Of a stretch of DNA of 64,000 nt, positions 30,513 through 43,789 are shown piece after piece. Each line of letters starts with the position of its first letter. Position 1 is the first letter of the stretch. Location of the stretch: assembly GCA_012295275.1 (NCBI GenBank), contig CM022670.1:8850506-8914505 (forward strand). The letters are read 5' to 3'. Below the pieces are notes generated by a model. It ran no database searches. It was given only the letters and a program-made list of their open reading frames with translations, and was not told the origin of the DNA. Position numbers and translations under genes: made by a program. The DNA comes from Chrysomallon squamiferum (taxonomy: Eukaryota; Mollusca; Gastropoda; Neomphalida; Peltospiridae).

Positions 30513-31139
30513 TAAGAATATACAAGTGTAATGTTAACACTGAATAACATACACATATGTACATGCAGAGGAATGAAAAGGAATTGTGTAAAATGCTCCT
30601 AGTTAGTAAGTTACGGAAAGGTCGGACACATTACTAACAAGAACAGTCCGTACACTGAAAAACTGCTTTTAAATTACTCATTTATACACTTATATTGCTT
30701 TTATATCAGGACAAACCTGCTATTAGCTCCTTGATTCGTGTGTTGAAAAACAAAACACGAATATATGGACTGAAATTTTATGTTTGCATTTTAAGATTCC
30801 CTAGAGAAATCAGACAGTAAAACATGGCGTGTCTTTTATGATTCTTTTCCATGGACCTCACACACAGACAACACCCACCTTGTTAATGTGCAATCACCTG
30901 TTTTATAATCCCCCTTTAATTACGTATCTCTGTGTTCCCATCAAACGTGTATGTTGCCGTGTCGTGCTGGGAAAAATAGTTCTATAAATTACTCAGTCTA
31001 TCAACTTTTTAACTGCTTTCCTTTTTCTTTTCTCTTTCAGTTTATTTATTTAATTTATTTAGTTATTATTATTATTATTCTTTTTTTTTTTTTATTTTTT
31101 TTTTTTTACTGTTATGAAAGTTAAACGTGTAACCCGTAT
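29488..31139. other. Intergenic, no gene supported
   Basis: A unique CpG-bearing block at about 29750-30130 lies between poly-A (29631-29653) and poly-T/ATT arrays (30280-30512). No splice-bounded open frame was found. Confidence 0.5.
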
Positions 31140-31221
31140 GACGAGGTGGCCGAGTGGTTAAGGCGATGGACTGCTAATCCATTGGGCTCTGCCCGCGTGG
31201 GTTCGAATCCCATCCTCGTCG
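31140..31221 (+). tRNA. tRNA-Ser-GCT: tRNA-Ser (anticodon GCT), copy 4
   Basis: Complete 82-base gene on the opposite strand from the other copies, with the same body as copy 2, intact A box TGGCCGAGTGG and B box GGTTCGAATCC, and discriminator G. It is followed by GATGAATGG and a T14 Pol III terminator. The shared GATGAAT 3' flank with copy 2 indicates a recent duplication with inversion. Confidence 0.97.
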
Positions 31222-31523
31222 ATGAATGGTTTTTTTTTTTTTCTTTAATGCTTCTTGGGTTTCATCATTGTTGCAATATTTCTGATGGCCACTGTCTTTT
31301 GATGTTGATTGATTCTATAAAACATTTAATACCTAATATCGTTACGAGCTCAGTAGTGGTCATCAAAGTGGTTGATACGGACCCTTTGAATCAATAGTGT
31401 AATGTTATGGATCGACAAATGTCAACGGGTCAATAGTAAACAGAGGGTCAATTATGGTAATAGTGTTAACATTATAAGTAACTGGTGATTAATAAGATAT
31501 TTTTATTTTATTTTATTTTATTT

Positions 31524-31558
<35 letters not shown>

Positions 31559-32987
31559 TGTTTTTTTAAATTACTAGTGACTTTATCTGTAAATAGAAAA
31601 ATCTATTATTGAAAATATATACATTTTTAATTTGTTTCACATAATTGTGGATCGATGAAACATCAAATATTCCACGAAAAGGAAAATGGTCTAAAATATT
31701 TGCAGACATCTAGTTTAAAAAATGAAACTAAGGTTAATATTTAATATAATTTGATAACATAACAGATTAGTCGTTTTCGTTCAGCATTTGTTTTCTAAAT
31801 CATCGTGCCTGTTTATAAATCTATCTAAAGTGTCTTTCCCCGTACCATTTCTTTAATGCAACTCTTTTAACTAATGACATAAATTTTCTTTCCGCTTTAT
31901 TTTTCCGTCAAAATAAAATAACATGAAACAGTTGCTACTTTATGGTAAGATTATTATTTACAGATGAGAAGAAAAATAAACAATAAAAAAAAAAAATAAT
32001 AATTCAACTTGTCAAAAACAATGCACCTTAAAGCCCTATATATATATATATATATTATATTATTTTATAATAAAAAAATCTGTATAATTTATTTAAATAC
32101 ATTAAGCTGGAAGAAAGTAACCAAGTGGAGAGATTAAAATAATGCAGCGAACAACTTCAAACGATTAGCTGTTGAAAGAAGCCCACGAACAACACGTTGT
32201 GTCGAGTCAAAGAAAGAATGCAGTAATAAAAAAAACAGTTTTCTCTCGTCATTAAAACAGACGATGTGTTAACAACACGGCTTCGGTCGCAATAAACCAT
32301 CTTCCCGCGCGGTTACAGCACTGTCCATTGTTCTTAAAAAGACCATCAAAGGATTACTCTTTCATGTTTTGGGCTTCAGTGAGGAACACCCACGGTTGTG
32401 ATAGCTCCATTAAACTGCACGTGCACAAACATTATGAACAGCGCCATCTACATCCGGTTTACGATGCTTTAAACGGAAGTTTAGTTTCGCGCTCGTGTTG
32501 ACGCAGTCACTGAACCACAGGTAATAATCTTTTATGAGTAGAGAAAATAATGGTAAAAGAATACTGACACAAAATTATAATAAGAATTAAATAAAAGAAA
32601 AATAAAAGAAACCTTAAGTAGAAAATGACATTACAAACGGTTAAATATTTTCAATAAAATTACTTAATAATAAACACATTTTTTTTTTTTTTTTTTAATT
32701 TATAAATAAATTGTTTGTTAAATATAATCTTAATGTTTTTATTCAAGAATAATATTTTGTGATATTTAAAATATTGAAATATGTTTAAAAATTATTACAA
32801 AGTCTAAAGACATCAAAAATGTGTAACCACAGTGTACTGAACAAAATTTTATTTCATGTTTGGATGTAATAAAAAAAAAAAAAAAAAGAATGTACCCATC
32901 TCGTTTATTACGGTTTTTCCTTGAATGAATATTTTGTTCAGTAGTAAGGATTCGTTAGCATTATAAATAACAACAAAAACAACAACA

Positions 32988-33098
32988 AATTAAGAAGAAG
33001 AAGAAAAGGAAGAAGAAGAAGAAGAAGAAGAAAAGGAAGAAGAGGGAGAATAAGAAGAAAAAGAAGAAGAAGAAGAAGAAAAGAAGAAGAAAAAATCT
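32988..33098. repeat. (AAG)n polypurine tract
   Basis: About 110 bases of almost pure purine on the + strand, mainly AAG/GAA with GGA interruptions. Mirror symmetry in parts could allow triplex (H-DNA) structure. Confidence 0.85.
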
Positions 33099-36000
33099 AT
33101 TAAAAAAATCAATGACAAATAAAATTAAGTTAATTCTTTTATAACAGATCATTTATATCTGTATCAACAAACAAAATACTTTCAGATAAAAAAAAATATA
33201 TTTTTTATTAACTGCGTCTGTTTTCTTTCCTTTTAATGATTATTGTTTCAAATACGGTCAAGCCTGCAATCCGGATTTCTTAAACTACTCAGCAGCGATA
33301 AAAGCGAGCCGTCAGTGAGTTATCAAACCCCAGTCTCTTTAATGAAAAACTAATCAAAATAAAACCTTTAGCTTTAAGAAGACTCACGGTACTTCGTGAT
33401 CGAGACTATAATTTCTGAACTTTGACCTTTAGCTGAACGATGCACTAAAAGACTAATATTATCCGACGATTCGAAAATTAAAAGCTTAGACAGGTTTCCA
33501 TTTAATTTCAGTTTGGTTACCAGACATAACCGCAAACAGGAATGTTTCGGTTAGAAAGATATAACTATATATTTAAGAATTATTCGTAAATTTCGATAAT
33601 CGAAATAAACAGTATGAACACAGGCATGATATATCTTTCAGAATGTTTAAGTATAAATAAAAAACAAACAAAAAATGTCAGAAATGAGTTAAAGAATTTT
33701 TTTTTCAGTAGGTTTGCAGATTGAAAGAAACGTAATGGTGAAAATTGTTGATGACCTGTTTATGATGAAGTTAGTAGTAGTAGTTATGGCAGTAATAATA
33801 ATAATAGTAGTAGCAGCAGGAACAGTATAATAGTAGAAGCGCTAGTAGTAATAGTAGTAGTAGTAGAAAAAGTAGAACTAGAAGTATTAATAGAAATATA
33901 ATAAGTAGTAGCAGTAGTTAGAAGAGGAAAATGAGCAGTGGTATTACAAGAAGGTAGTAATAATAGATATATTGGTGTGCAGCAGTAAAGATGATGCGGT
34001 TCTTGATATAACAAAAATCCCCAACAAATTATGTTATCAGTTATAGTTAAAAACAGTTCTCGATATCTGTGCACATGTAATGCATCCCCATGGGACAGCA
34101 ATGCATCGTGTCACGTGATAATAATTACCACACGCCACGAGCAATGTCACCAAGGTGATGGATGCAAGGAAAACCACCTGCTGAGATTTATTGAAAACTG
34201 AGAAAGCTGACTCTAGTTATCTCATTAAGGAAAGCTTCACGAGATTCCTCTCAGATGTTAATTAGCCGAACTCTTTCCTAATCACTTTCGGATTAGACAA
34301 CTAAAAATTACAGCCGAGATGTAAAACGTGGAAACGTGTTGCGTCCAAACCGGACCGGATATTACTTGCCCCTGGTAACGTCTTCCAGACGACTATTTTT
34401 CCACTTACAGTTTTCAGCTGATTGTCCTGCGGCGAAACTTCAGTGAAAATAACCTGTTTGAACTTTATAAGAACCCACATTAAGTGGTCGATTAGGCTCA
34501 TGCATGTTATTTTCAGATTTAATTTATAAAAATTAATTTCAGCGTTAAGGTAATGCAATTTTGGTATTATTCATCATAATGAGAAAAGCCGTCTTTTGCT
34601 GCCGAAATTTTCGATTTCGATATTCTTTTCAGTTTAGTTTAAATGTACTTTTAAAGTGTAATAACATCAGCCACAAAGGATTAATATCTGTGACCTGTCT
34701 GTATTCAGTTTCTTATTTTTTTCAGCAGTGCAATAAAACGATTGAGTAAATATTTGTTTAATCAGTTATTTTTAACTGGTGTTACGTATTAAAGTTATGG
34801 TTTTGAATGATAATGACATTTACGAAGTAGAAAACTCATTCTGCCTCTCTCTGTACAAATCATAGGTGAACAATAAACGATCTTTAAAATTCATCTTTCA
34901 AATGGACCACAACAACAACAATAACAACAATAAAAATAGCAAAAGCAACAGCAACAACTAAACTAAAATCATACACTGAACCAAGTGTGGAAAAGAAAGA
35001 TTATCAGTTGTTACTTCGAGGTGTTTTGATCCTGTGACCTCTCGTGTCTGACGTCATTGCCAAATTGTTTATAGCCTTTAATTACCCATAACAAGTTAAT
35101 AACTAGTAATTAATAAATCAAATAAACCAATATAAATAAAAAAAAAAAAAAAATAAATAAATAAATAAAAATATAATAAAATAAAATAAAATAAACAATT
35201 AAATAAATAAATAATAACTAAATAAATAAATAAATAAATAAATAAAATATATCATCACTTTCGTTATGACAGAAAATAATAAATGATCAAAAATAACGTT
35301 AGAAATTAATAAATTCCTAATTACAAAATTTCCTTAAATAAAGATGGTAATCAATCAAAAATTATCTTCTGTCTTATATTGATCTAAAGCTATCACCCTA
35401 CAACGGAATATGATCTTCTCGGAGGAAATAAATAAAAAAAATCCAGAGATCAAACAGAATCCAAGATACGTGCTTTCTTCGAGTAAGTTTTCAATCCGCG
35501 TGTCTCAAACAAACAAACGTAGCGACTCGGATATTGAATCTCAGTATGTCGTAGTCTGTTAGCGTAGCACTGCGACCAGTCTTAGATATGATTAATTGAC
35601 AATAAGAAAGCCTTCTGATCAAATTAGTTTAACAACGCGAGTCCCATTATGCTATTTTATGAATTAATTTATATATAATGTTTGTTTATATACTAAATTG
35701 ATGGGTAAAAATAATAAAACAGCTTTGGCAGCATCAGAGTCTAGTCATCACGTATTGAAAGTTCGTTTTGTTTGAGTTGATTGTTTTATATCGATAACTC
35801 ATCTCACTTTATAGATACTTGTAATTTGCTTTAAATATCGCAGTAACCACCACAACTACTATTAATTTCTGAACTGGTACTGCTACAACCATTCACTGTC
35901 ACTACTTCTACTTCACATCAACTGTTTCATTATTACTACTGTTACTACTGTTACAACTACAAAAATTGATACTTGTTTCTAACACGATACCACAACTTCT

Positions 36001-36439
36001 ATTTCGACCAGTTAATATACATTAATGCTAGCAACTATAACAATTAATCATTTAAGGTTCAAAACGGCAGCACAGACATTTTTCATGCTTGACAAAACTT
36101 GAAAAATCAGTTCCTGCCGAATGTTTATTTGCGACTGCTGCAGGAAAGAGGCAAATGTCTCTTTGATACCCAATTGGTTTTGTTGCCATTTCGTGACATC
36201 GATCTCGTGTAATTGGTCAGATTACAGAGATATTTTGTCTTTCACCCGCCAATTACGTCTTGTCAATATGATGCCGAGCTTGTGTCTCAGTGGCAGGACT
36301 CTGACATCGATTACCCACCAAACAGAGCTGGAGAGATTTCGAAGGCAGACATCAATCACCAGCATCATAATAGAGTGTCCCGTCATTGTTCCCGGAGTAG
36401 CATCAGACCAAGGTGTAGCACTCGAATCTCTCTGTCAGG

Positions 36440-36510
36440 AACTGGCAGTGGATTAGTGGTTTGTGCACTGAAGTGAGAAGCTCAAGGTTACAGGATCGAT
36501 GTTCATTAGA
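36440..36510 (+). mobile_element. Possible tRNA-derived SINE head, degenerate
   Basis: The segment reads TGGATTAGTGG, close to a Pol III A box (TGGCNNAGTGG). About 35 bases later comes AGGATCGATG, a weak B-box-like match, after GAAGCTCAAGGTTACAGG. This layout resembles tRNA-related SINE promoters. No poly-A tail or target duplication was identified, so the call is tentative. Confidence 0.3.
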
Positions 36511-37411
36511 GGTCCGTTTGAGTGATATCGCGTTCCAGTTGGTACTCAGAACCAGGTTTATCAAATAACCATAATTTCATTCTTGACAACAGGAAGGTGT
36601 ATGTTAAAAAAATCGTTTGCTGACAATTAATAATGAAAATATTACTAGTATTACCACTGCTTCTAGTAGTTCTAGTAAAACAGATAGGACTAATACTACT
36701 ACTATTACTACTAAGGCAAAGTATGTATAATAACAACAACAACAACAGTAATATTAATATTAATAATAATACTTATAACTATCACTTTCACTGTTAGTAT
36801 TACTTCAGCTGTTCCTGTTAATACTAATGCAATAGCAGTGGTAGTAGTAGCAGCAGTAGTAGCAGTAGTAGCAGTAGCAATAAATAAATAAATAAATGAA
36901 TAAAGCAAGGAAGAAATAAAGAAAGAAAGTAAGAAATATTAAACCTCAGATACTTCGTCGATCCTATTTTCTTTCCATCTGTATTCTTTGAAAAAAAATG
37001 AAATTTTTTTTTTCTATAATACTAAAAGCTTTTAAAATGCATGTGTAGCGGCAGCAAAAATCCGTTAAGCTGTTCATGTATCGATAGTTACTTTATACGA
37101 TTTCTAAAACGAACAAAATCCTTTGGCTGAGAGATTGAAAATCCTGTCTTCAGTAACAACTGCAATAGATTTTAGGATTGTTTTAGGATCGCACGAAATT
37201 ACACATCGATTAAATAACGATTTAGAACAGGTGTAGAATTTAACTAATTAGATGTATTATTGTAATTAAATACATTTGCATGGTTGTTTCTATTTAAGGT
37301 TCTGACAAATTCACTTTGTCCTCTGGCAAACGAAAAGCGGATTCACTTATTTGTAAATGGTTTAAGCAGGATAAATGCAATACGTGCATAACTTATATTT
37401 AATTGGAATTG

Positions 37412-37419
37412 GTCTCTCT

Positions 37420-37513
<94 letters not shown>
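37412..37513. repeat. (CT)n microsatellite
   Basis: About 50 CT units with one TTC interruption. CT-rich sequence continues at lower density to about 37780. Confidence 0.95.
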
Positions 37514-37518
<5 letters not shown>

Positions 37519-38448
37519 GTATGTTTGCGTGTGGTGTGTCTTTCTGTGTCCCCTCTTTCTATTTCTTTGTCTATCTATATTCCAGCATCTATTTTGTCCC
37601 TCTGTCTTTCTTTCTGTAGTCTGTTTGTATAACTATCTCTGCTTTTCCATCTCCAGCAAGCTCACTTTCTCATTCTCTTGAACTCTCTTCTTTGTCTCCA
37701 TTCCATCCGTCACTCTTTCTCTCTCCTTTGCTCTCTGTATTCTTCTACATAACTTACTCTTCCTGTTTCTCTCTCAACATTTCAGCTATTTCATTAATAT
37801 TTGCAGTTATGTTCGAGTTACTATAATTATTGATGTTAACAGAGAAACTGCATGGGCATGAATCTATTGTTAATAACACAAAACTAATATGCTATTCTGA
37901 AGATAGAAATATTTAATGTGAAGAATTACAGTTAGTTTTTCCCTTGAGACATTTCATCTGACTCTTTCTGTTCTTCTCCAGATGGGCATGGAAGGCCTTT
38001 GTTCTTGAAAACCAAACAAAACCGATGGCAGACAGATATATACATACATAAATTATTTTTATAAATATCCCCAAAATATACAAAAATAATTTGACTATAC
38101 TGTCAGCTTTTTGTTTTGTTTTGTTTTGTTTAAATGACTGAATGAAGATATCTATGAAGGACAACAGACAGGCAAATAAACAGACGAAAATTAATTATAA
38201 ACTTGCTTATGTAGATGAGAACATGTGTGTGCATGCAAATTAAAGTGCTTAACAGATGTGACAATACATTATGTGCGAACTATGTGTAAAGATTCGCATG
38301 TTAATTCAGTTATAAAAGCAGACCCTCTTATAGTTAAGTCACTTTGTCTGTCTGCATTTAAGAATCGGCATATTTCTGTTCTTGGACAGTTTCACCATTG
38401 CTCCATCGTTGTCAGGGGAATCTCCGACTCACAACTTAAAATTGTTTA

Positions 38449-38790
38449 CACTTTTTTCCATCTCCTCGTGTGAATCTTTGACTAATGGCTAAAATTCAGA
38501 CTTTATTCCATCTTCTCGTGTGAATCTTTGACTAATGGCTAAAATTCAGACTTTATTCCATCTTCTCGTGCAAAAATTCAGACTTTATTCCACCTTCTCG
38601 TGCAAAAATTCAGACTTTATTCCATCTTCTCGTGCAAAAATTCAGACTTTATTCCATCTTCTCGTGTGAATCTTTGACTCACGAGCAAAAAATTCAGACT
38701 TTATTCCATCTCTTCGTGATTACCAAGTAAAAAAAAAAATTGAACTTTATTCCATCTCCTTGTATGAATCTGTGATTCACGAGTAACATT
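38449..38790. repeat. Mixed 50-bp / 32-bp tandem repeat
   Basis: Units share the core TTTATTCCATCTTCTCGTG and end AAAATTCAGAC. Two long units (about 50 bp, with GAATCTTTGACTAATGGCTA) are followed by about three short units (about 32 bp) that lack the middle, then degenerate long units. This suggests that an internal deletion variant was itself amplified. Confidence 0.88.
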
Positions 38791-39254
38791 CACACAGCTG
38801 AAGAATTTGTAGACAGGTGTCACTGAAGACCTATCGTCTCTAAAGTTGCAGATCGTGAGTGACACTTGCCTCTGGTTACACACATACACTGACCTAATAA
38901 CACGGCACATTAGTCAATAACCAGTGACACAAGACACATTAAGCCTAATCATAAAATGTGCCTTGGGTGGCGAGTGCCGCTATTATATGCAAGCCTGATT
39001 TGAAAATTCAATCAACATTTATTGGACAATTTCCTCGTGTGGACATGTCTGCTTGTTGAAGCATCGTTTACTGTGAAAATAATCAATTTCATCTAGCTCT
39101 GTACCTTTAATGTTATAATTAAAAAAAATAAAAAAATAATTTAAAAATAAAATAAAAAGTAAGTCAGTCAGTTAGTATGTAAGTAAATAAATAAATAAAT
39201 AAATATTTGACTTTACGATTCAGTCTGGATCATAAGTTCTAGATTTTGGTTCTT

Positions 39255-39328
39255 AATGAATGAATATTTTAAAAACGTGTCTTTCTGCTAAAAAAAAAAA
39301 GACACGTTTTTAAAAATATTCATTCGTT
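39255..39328. repeat. Long near-perfect inverted repeat (hairpin)
   Basis: The arms at 39255-39284 and 39298-39328 are about 30 bases each and pair almost completely (…AAAAACGTGTCTTT against AAAGACACGTTTTT…), with a 13-base A-rich loop. A third partial copy of ATTCATTCATT follows at 39339. It could be a foldback MITE or a small structured RNA. Confidence 0.85.
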
Positions 39329-41074
39329 GGTGGTAAATATTCATTCATTTTATGTCTGAAAAGTGAAATAACACCAAAATCGAGAAACACCAAAACGTAT
39401 GAATCCTGCAACATCGCTGAATTTAAACACATATTAAATCTTGTTTTTTATTTTTATTTATTTTGTATTTTTACTAAATCACATATTTCTCCTATGCAGG
39501 GCAGCACGTACGTCAGAGTTAGAAAACAGCGACTCGGTTCACTGAACAGTACGTCGCGCTGATGAACTAGGCGTTTCGGGCACATCCTCGACAATGAATC
39601 AGGCGTTGCGTCGATAAATAGGAAATTACAGATCAGGGCTTCGCTTCACTGAACTTTGAGCTTTGCCTCAGTGAATAGAGCGTTGCGAAATAATTATCCG
39701 TTATTAAAAGAAATAACCTACGAGCCGCTGAAGCTGGAGCGATGCAATAGGTTTTAATACAAGTCACGCGGCTTTATTCCCTCTGAATGGTTCGGTAATG
39801 ATTCAGCGGCAAACGGGGTGAATTTGTTACGCATGACGGAACGTTATATCGTCCGAAAAGGAAGCAAACTGACTGACATAAAGTAAAATCTCGTGTCAGA
39901 TGGATTGTCGTGGGTCTTGCATTGAGGTTTCTTGATCGCGAACAAAACAGGATTTAACGGCAAATGTTAATATGTGTTTTGTTCAAAAATGCAGCTAGTT
40001 GAACGTTTAAAAAGATTCTTCATTCCAGTTACATTACGGTGTCTTTGAGTTATTAAATTTTTTAACCAACAGTCTTTGAGTTATCATTTTTTAATCAGTG
40101 TTCCGTGATTCCAGACAACGGGATGGAGGAGATTCGTTATTTTCAGGATGCTATAACTTTCAAGAAGAAATGACTTTCATAATCAAAAAAAAAAAAAAAA
40201 AAAAAAAAAAAATCGATCTGCAAAAATCCGCGTGTGGTAAAATATTTCATCACTTATTAATAACAGAATTAATTATAGAATACAACAATGGGACTTGTGG
40301 AACAACATGAATTCTACTGATAATCCACTTTGGTGATAATAAGTGTACAAGTAGCAGGTGAAGTGGTAGTAGTAGAAGTAGTAGTAGTAGTAGTTGTAGT
40401 AGTAATAATAATGTAATAATGTAGCAGCAGTAGTAGTAGTAGTAATAATAATGTAGTATCTGTAGTAGAAATAGGTAGTTTTAGTTATGTGTTATTAGCT
40501 TAAAAAGTTGTAGTTAAAATATTTGTATTAGTTAAAATATTAGTATTAGCGTATTTAGTAGTAGTGATAAATGTGGTATTTAGTATTAAAAATGCCATCA
40601 TTAATACAGCTATAACATTTTCTTTTAATACAAACCTTTATAATATCTCTACTGTCCTTTAAAAAATCAAAAAAAAAAAAAAAAAATGTGTTTGGAAAAA
40701 AAAAAAAAAAAAAAAATGTGTTTGGAGGAAAAAGAACAATAATAAAAAAAGAAAAATAACAGAAAACGAACAACACAAAACCCATCAGTGATGAGATGCG
40801 TTTAATGAAAAAAAAAAAAAAAAGAAAATATAAAAAAACATTAAAATAAAAAAATATATATTAAAAGGAGAAGAAAACAATTTAAAAAAAAATAATAAAA
40901 AATATAAGAAAACATAAAAGAAAAGAAATAAAAGAAAACATAAAAAAAAAAAAAAACAAAAAAAAAAGAAAAAAAAAAGAAGAAAAAGGACAAAAGTAAC
41001 AACACAAAATCCAGGCATGGTTATTAACAAAGACTTTTTAAAAATTAGTTTTTATCCCTTCGGCGTTTCCTGCG

Positions 41075-41243
41075 TTTCTAACAGCTAGATACGTTATTCT
41101 ACGTGCAATTTCTAACAGCTAGATACGTTATTCTACGTGCAATTTCTAACAGCTAGATACGTTATTCTACGTGCAATTTCTAACAGCTAGATACGTTATT
41201 CTACGTGCAATTTCTAACAGCTAGATACGTTATTCTACGTGCA
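41075..41243. repeat. 34-bp tandem repeat, 5 near-identical copies
   Basis: The unit is TTTCTAACAGCTAGATACGT followed by TATTCTACGTGCAA. Five copies have almost no divergence, which points to recent expansion or homogenisation. Each unit holds CTAG and two ACGT palindromic tetramers. Confidence 0.97.
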
Positions 41244-41489
41244 TTTTCTGTCGTATGTCTGCGAATTCTTCCAGTCGTTTCTGTCCCTGACGTATTCGTA
41301 ATCCAGATTTATAGTGTCACATCATTCACAAACAAGTCAGGTAGTTTCTTCTGAGGATGGAAATACTCGCAGTCTTTCGCCAATCGGCTTACTGACTGGC
41401 TTGTATTTTTAATCTCTTAAATGTACATTGATTTTTGGTGTGTATGTGTCAGTGAGTGTCTGTGATGTTGTGAGTTTGTATGCGTGTGA

Positions 41490-41527
<38 letters not shown>

Positions 41528-43133
41528 ATGACTGTGTGTGTTCCTGTGTGCACATGGATGTATGTTTATGTCTATGTTTTTTACGGAAACCTAAAATTAC
41601 GACAGAAAAGCTAAGAGAAGCGAATTCAGATTTGAATATTGAGTTTTAACATTTTGCTTACGCGATATGTAATATAGTACAGTTTCATCTGCAAAATATT
41701 TTTCTTTTACTCTTAATACGCATCAAGCATTTTTTGTTTTGTTTTGTTTTGTCTGTGGCTGATACGGAAGACAAGACACACAATCACTTGATAAGCTATA
41801 AACAAAAGTACGTTACCAGAGACATGAACGTACGCATTATGTGATTTATGTAAGACTAAAACACAGAGCGCTGACTCCATCCCACGTAACAACTTTTAGA
41901 ACTAAATTATTAAAATGAATTACTCAGTTACTCCATATGATCTTGCCAGACTAAACACACTGAACATTAAAATGTTATGTAAAATCAATATATATAAAAT
42001 ATATATATATATAAGCATCATATTGTATAATTCGGTCCTTTATAAAAATAAGAAGAGGTTAGTGAAATATATGGTGAAAATAAAAACTGTAATTTATTCT
42101 GTTTTAACATCTGAAGTTATAAAAGCAGCTGTCTCAAAATAAATAAATAAATAAATAAATAAATAAATATTCATACATTTAAACAAAAATAATATATATA
42201 ATACGAATAATAAAAAGGTTAATAATAATGACGACAACAACAGTAGCACTAAGCAAAAGAACACAACAATAGTAATAATAAATAAAGCAACAAAATAAAT
42301 ATACCCGCCCATTTCTCTCAAATAATAACGGTAATAAATATATTCAATTATTCACGCTCAAAATATTATTTACACAAAAATAAAATAGTTTTCAAGTATC
42401 CTGCAGTGCATAGTGATCAAATAACCGTTACATTTAAGTACTAGTATTACTGAATTTAATTTTCTCTTCATTAGGACAAAGCAGTTTCCACTGCTATAAC
42501 CAAGGGCGAAATGAAGATTTCAGATTCAGAATTTTCCTTTCTTATTGATTTATGGAGCGTGTCCATCCAAACTAAATAATGACCACACTTACAACCAGGG
42601 ACATTACTTTAAATTGATCACAGTTTGGCAATTATTTCTCGTGTTTATTGTTTACAAATTACAAAATTTAACACGAACTCGGTGAAAATCTGCTTCGTTA
42701 AAATTATGATATGAATTTTAAAGAATGAAGAGAATAATTTTAGGAAAACCAAGAAGAGTATCACATGTAATGTGTCCCCTGTCTGTCTGTCTGTCTGTCA
42801 TACACACATACAAACAGACACACACACATACACACACGTATGCAGACATACACACACACACTTCATTTATCTGATTTCGTGAATATTTTTTACACAAACG
42901 CGCAGACATGAAATTTAAATACAAACATTTATATACGTGTTTTATTTTTGCATTTATCTGTGTACCATGCACATCTATACACATGCATGCATAATTTAAA
43001 AGATACTAAATAATTCATCGAAGAATATACGATATCAAATTTCTGAAAATATATGCGCTATCAAATCAATGGCTGTTAATTGTATTATCGATACAAAAAA
43101 AAAAAAAATACAAAAAAATAAAAAAATCATTGA

Positions 43134-43166
<33 letters not shown>

Positions 43167-43753
43167 TAATAATAATAATAATAACAACAACAAAAGTCTT
43201 AAAAATCAACCACACCTACCTTCCAGGTTTCACTCAGTACTTAATCACGGAATCTAAAATGAAACTGACAGTCAGCGAACTTCATCAGTCAAAGCAGACG
43301 TCGATATCGACATGTTGCGCATGCTCGGCTCGCGGAACCTATCCATATATAGAGAGACATGTAGCAAGATCTGAACGCGGAATGGCTGTTGATTAATTAT
43401 TCAGCGGACCGCACAAAACACACCTGTACCCAGTGCGCGGAAACGGCAGCGATTCTCCGCGACAATTTCGTCTTTTCACGCGATCGCATTAAAATGGAAT
43501 TATTGATAAAACGTATTGATCTCCGCTTCGTGACCGGGTTGATGGAAACACGGAGGGCTTGGCCCTAGCATCTTCAGTTCAATATATATTTTTTAATTTT
43601 TTTTTTTTTTTTTTTTATAGTGGGATGGGTGTGTGGATTGAAGGTTTTTAATCTCGGATGTTTAATCTACAGTTTTTATTAGAAATAAGGTTAAAATCTA
43701 TAATATTAAGAATAGAAGACTAGTTTTATTTATTATCAGAAAAGAATTATTTT

Positions 43754-43789
<36 letters not shown>

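Larger units (their letters stand above)
31222..37411. other. Intergenic, no gene supported
   Basis: Poly-A (31531-31558), TA, AAG polypurine and TAG/CAG trinucleotide tracts dominate. A CpG-bearing unique segment at 32260-32520 could be regulatory. Open frames of 60-111 codons at 34301-34749 and 36121-36476 show no domain, signal peptide or splice context. Confidence 0.5.

Noticed and set aside
36121-36476. 111-codon and 87-codon + frames
   Set aside because: Unique sequence but no domain, signal or splice context, and overlapping frames are equally open. The segment ends in a possible tRNA-like SINE head.
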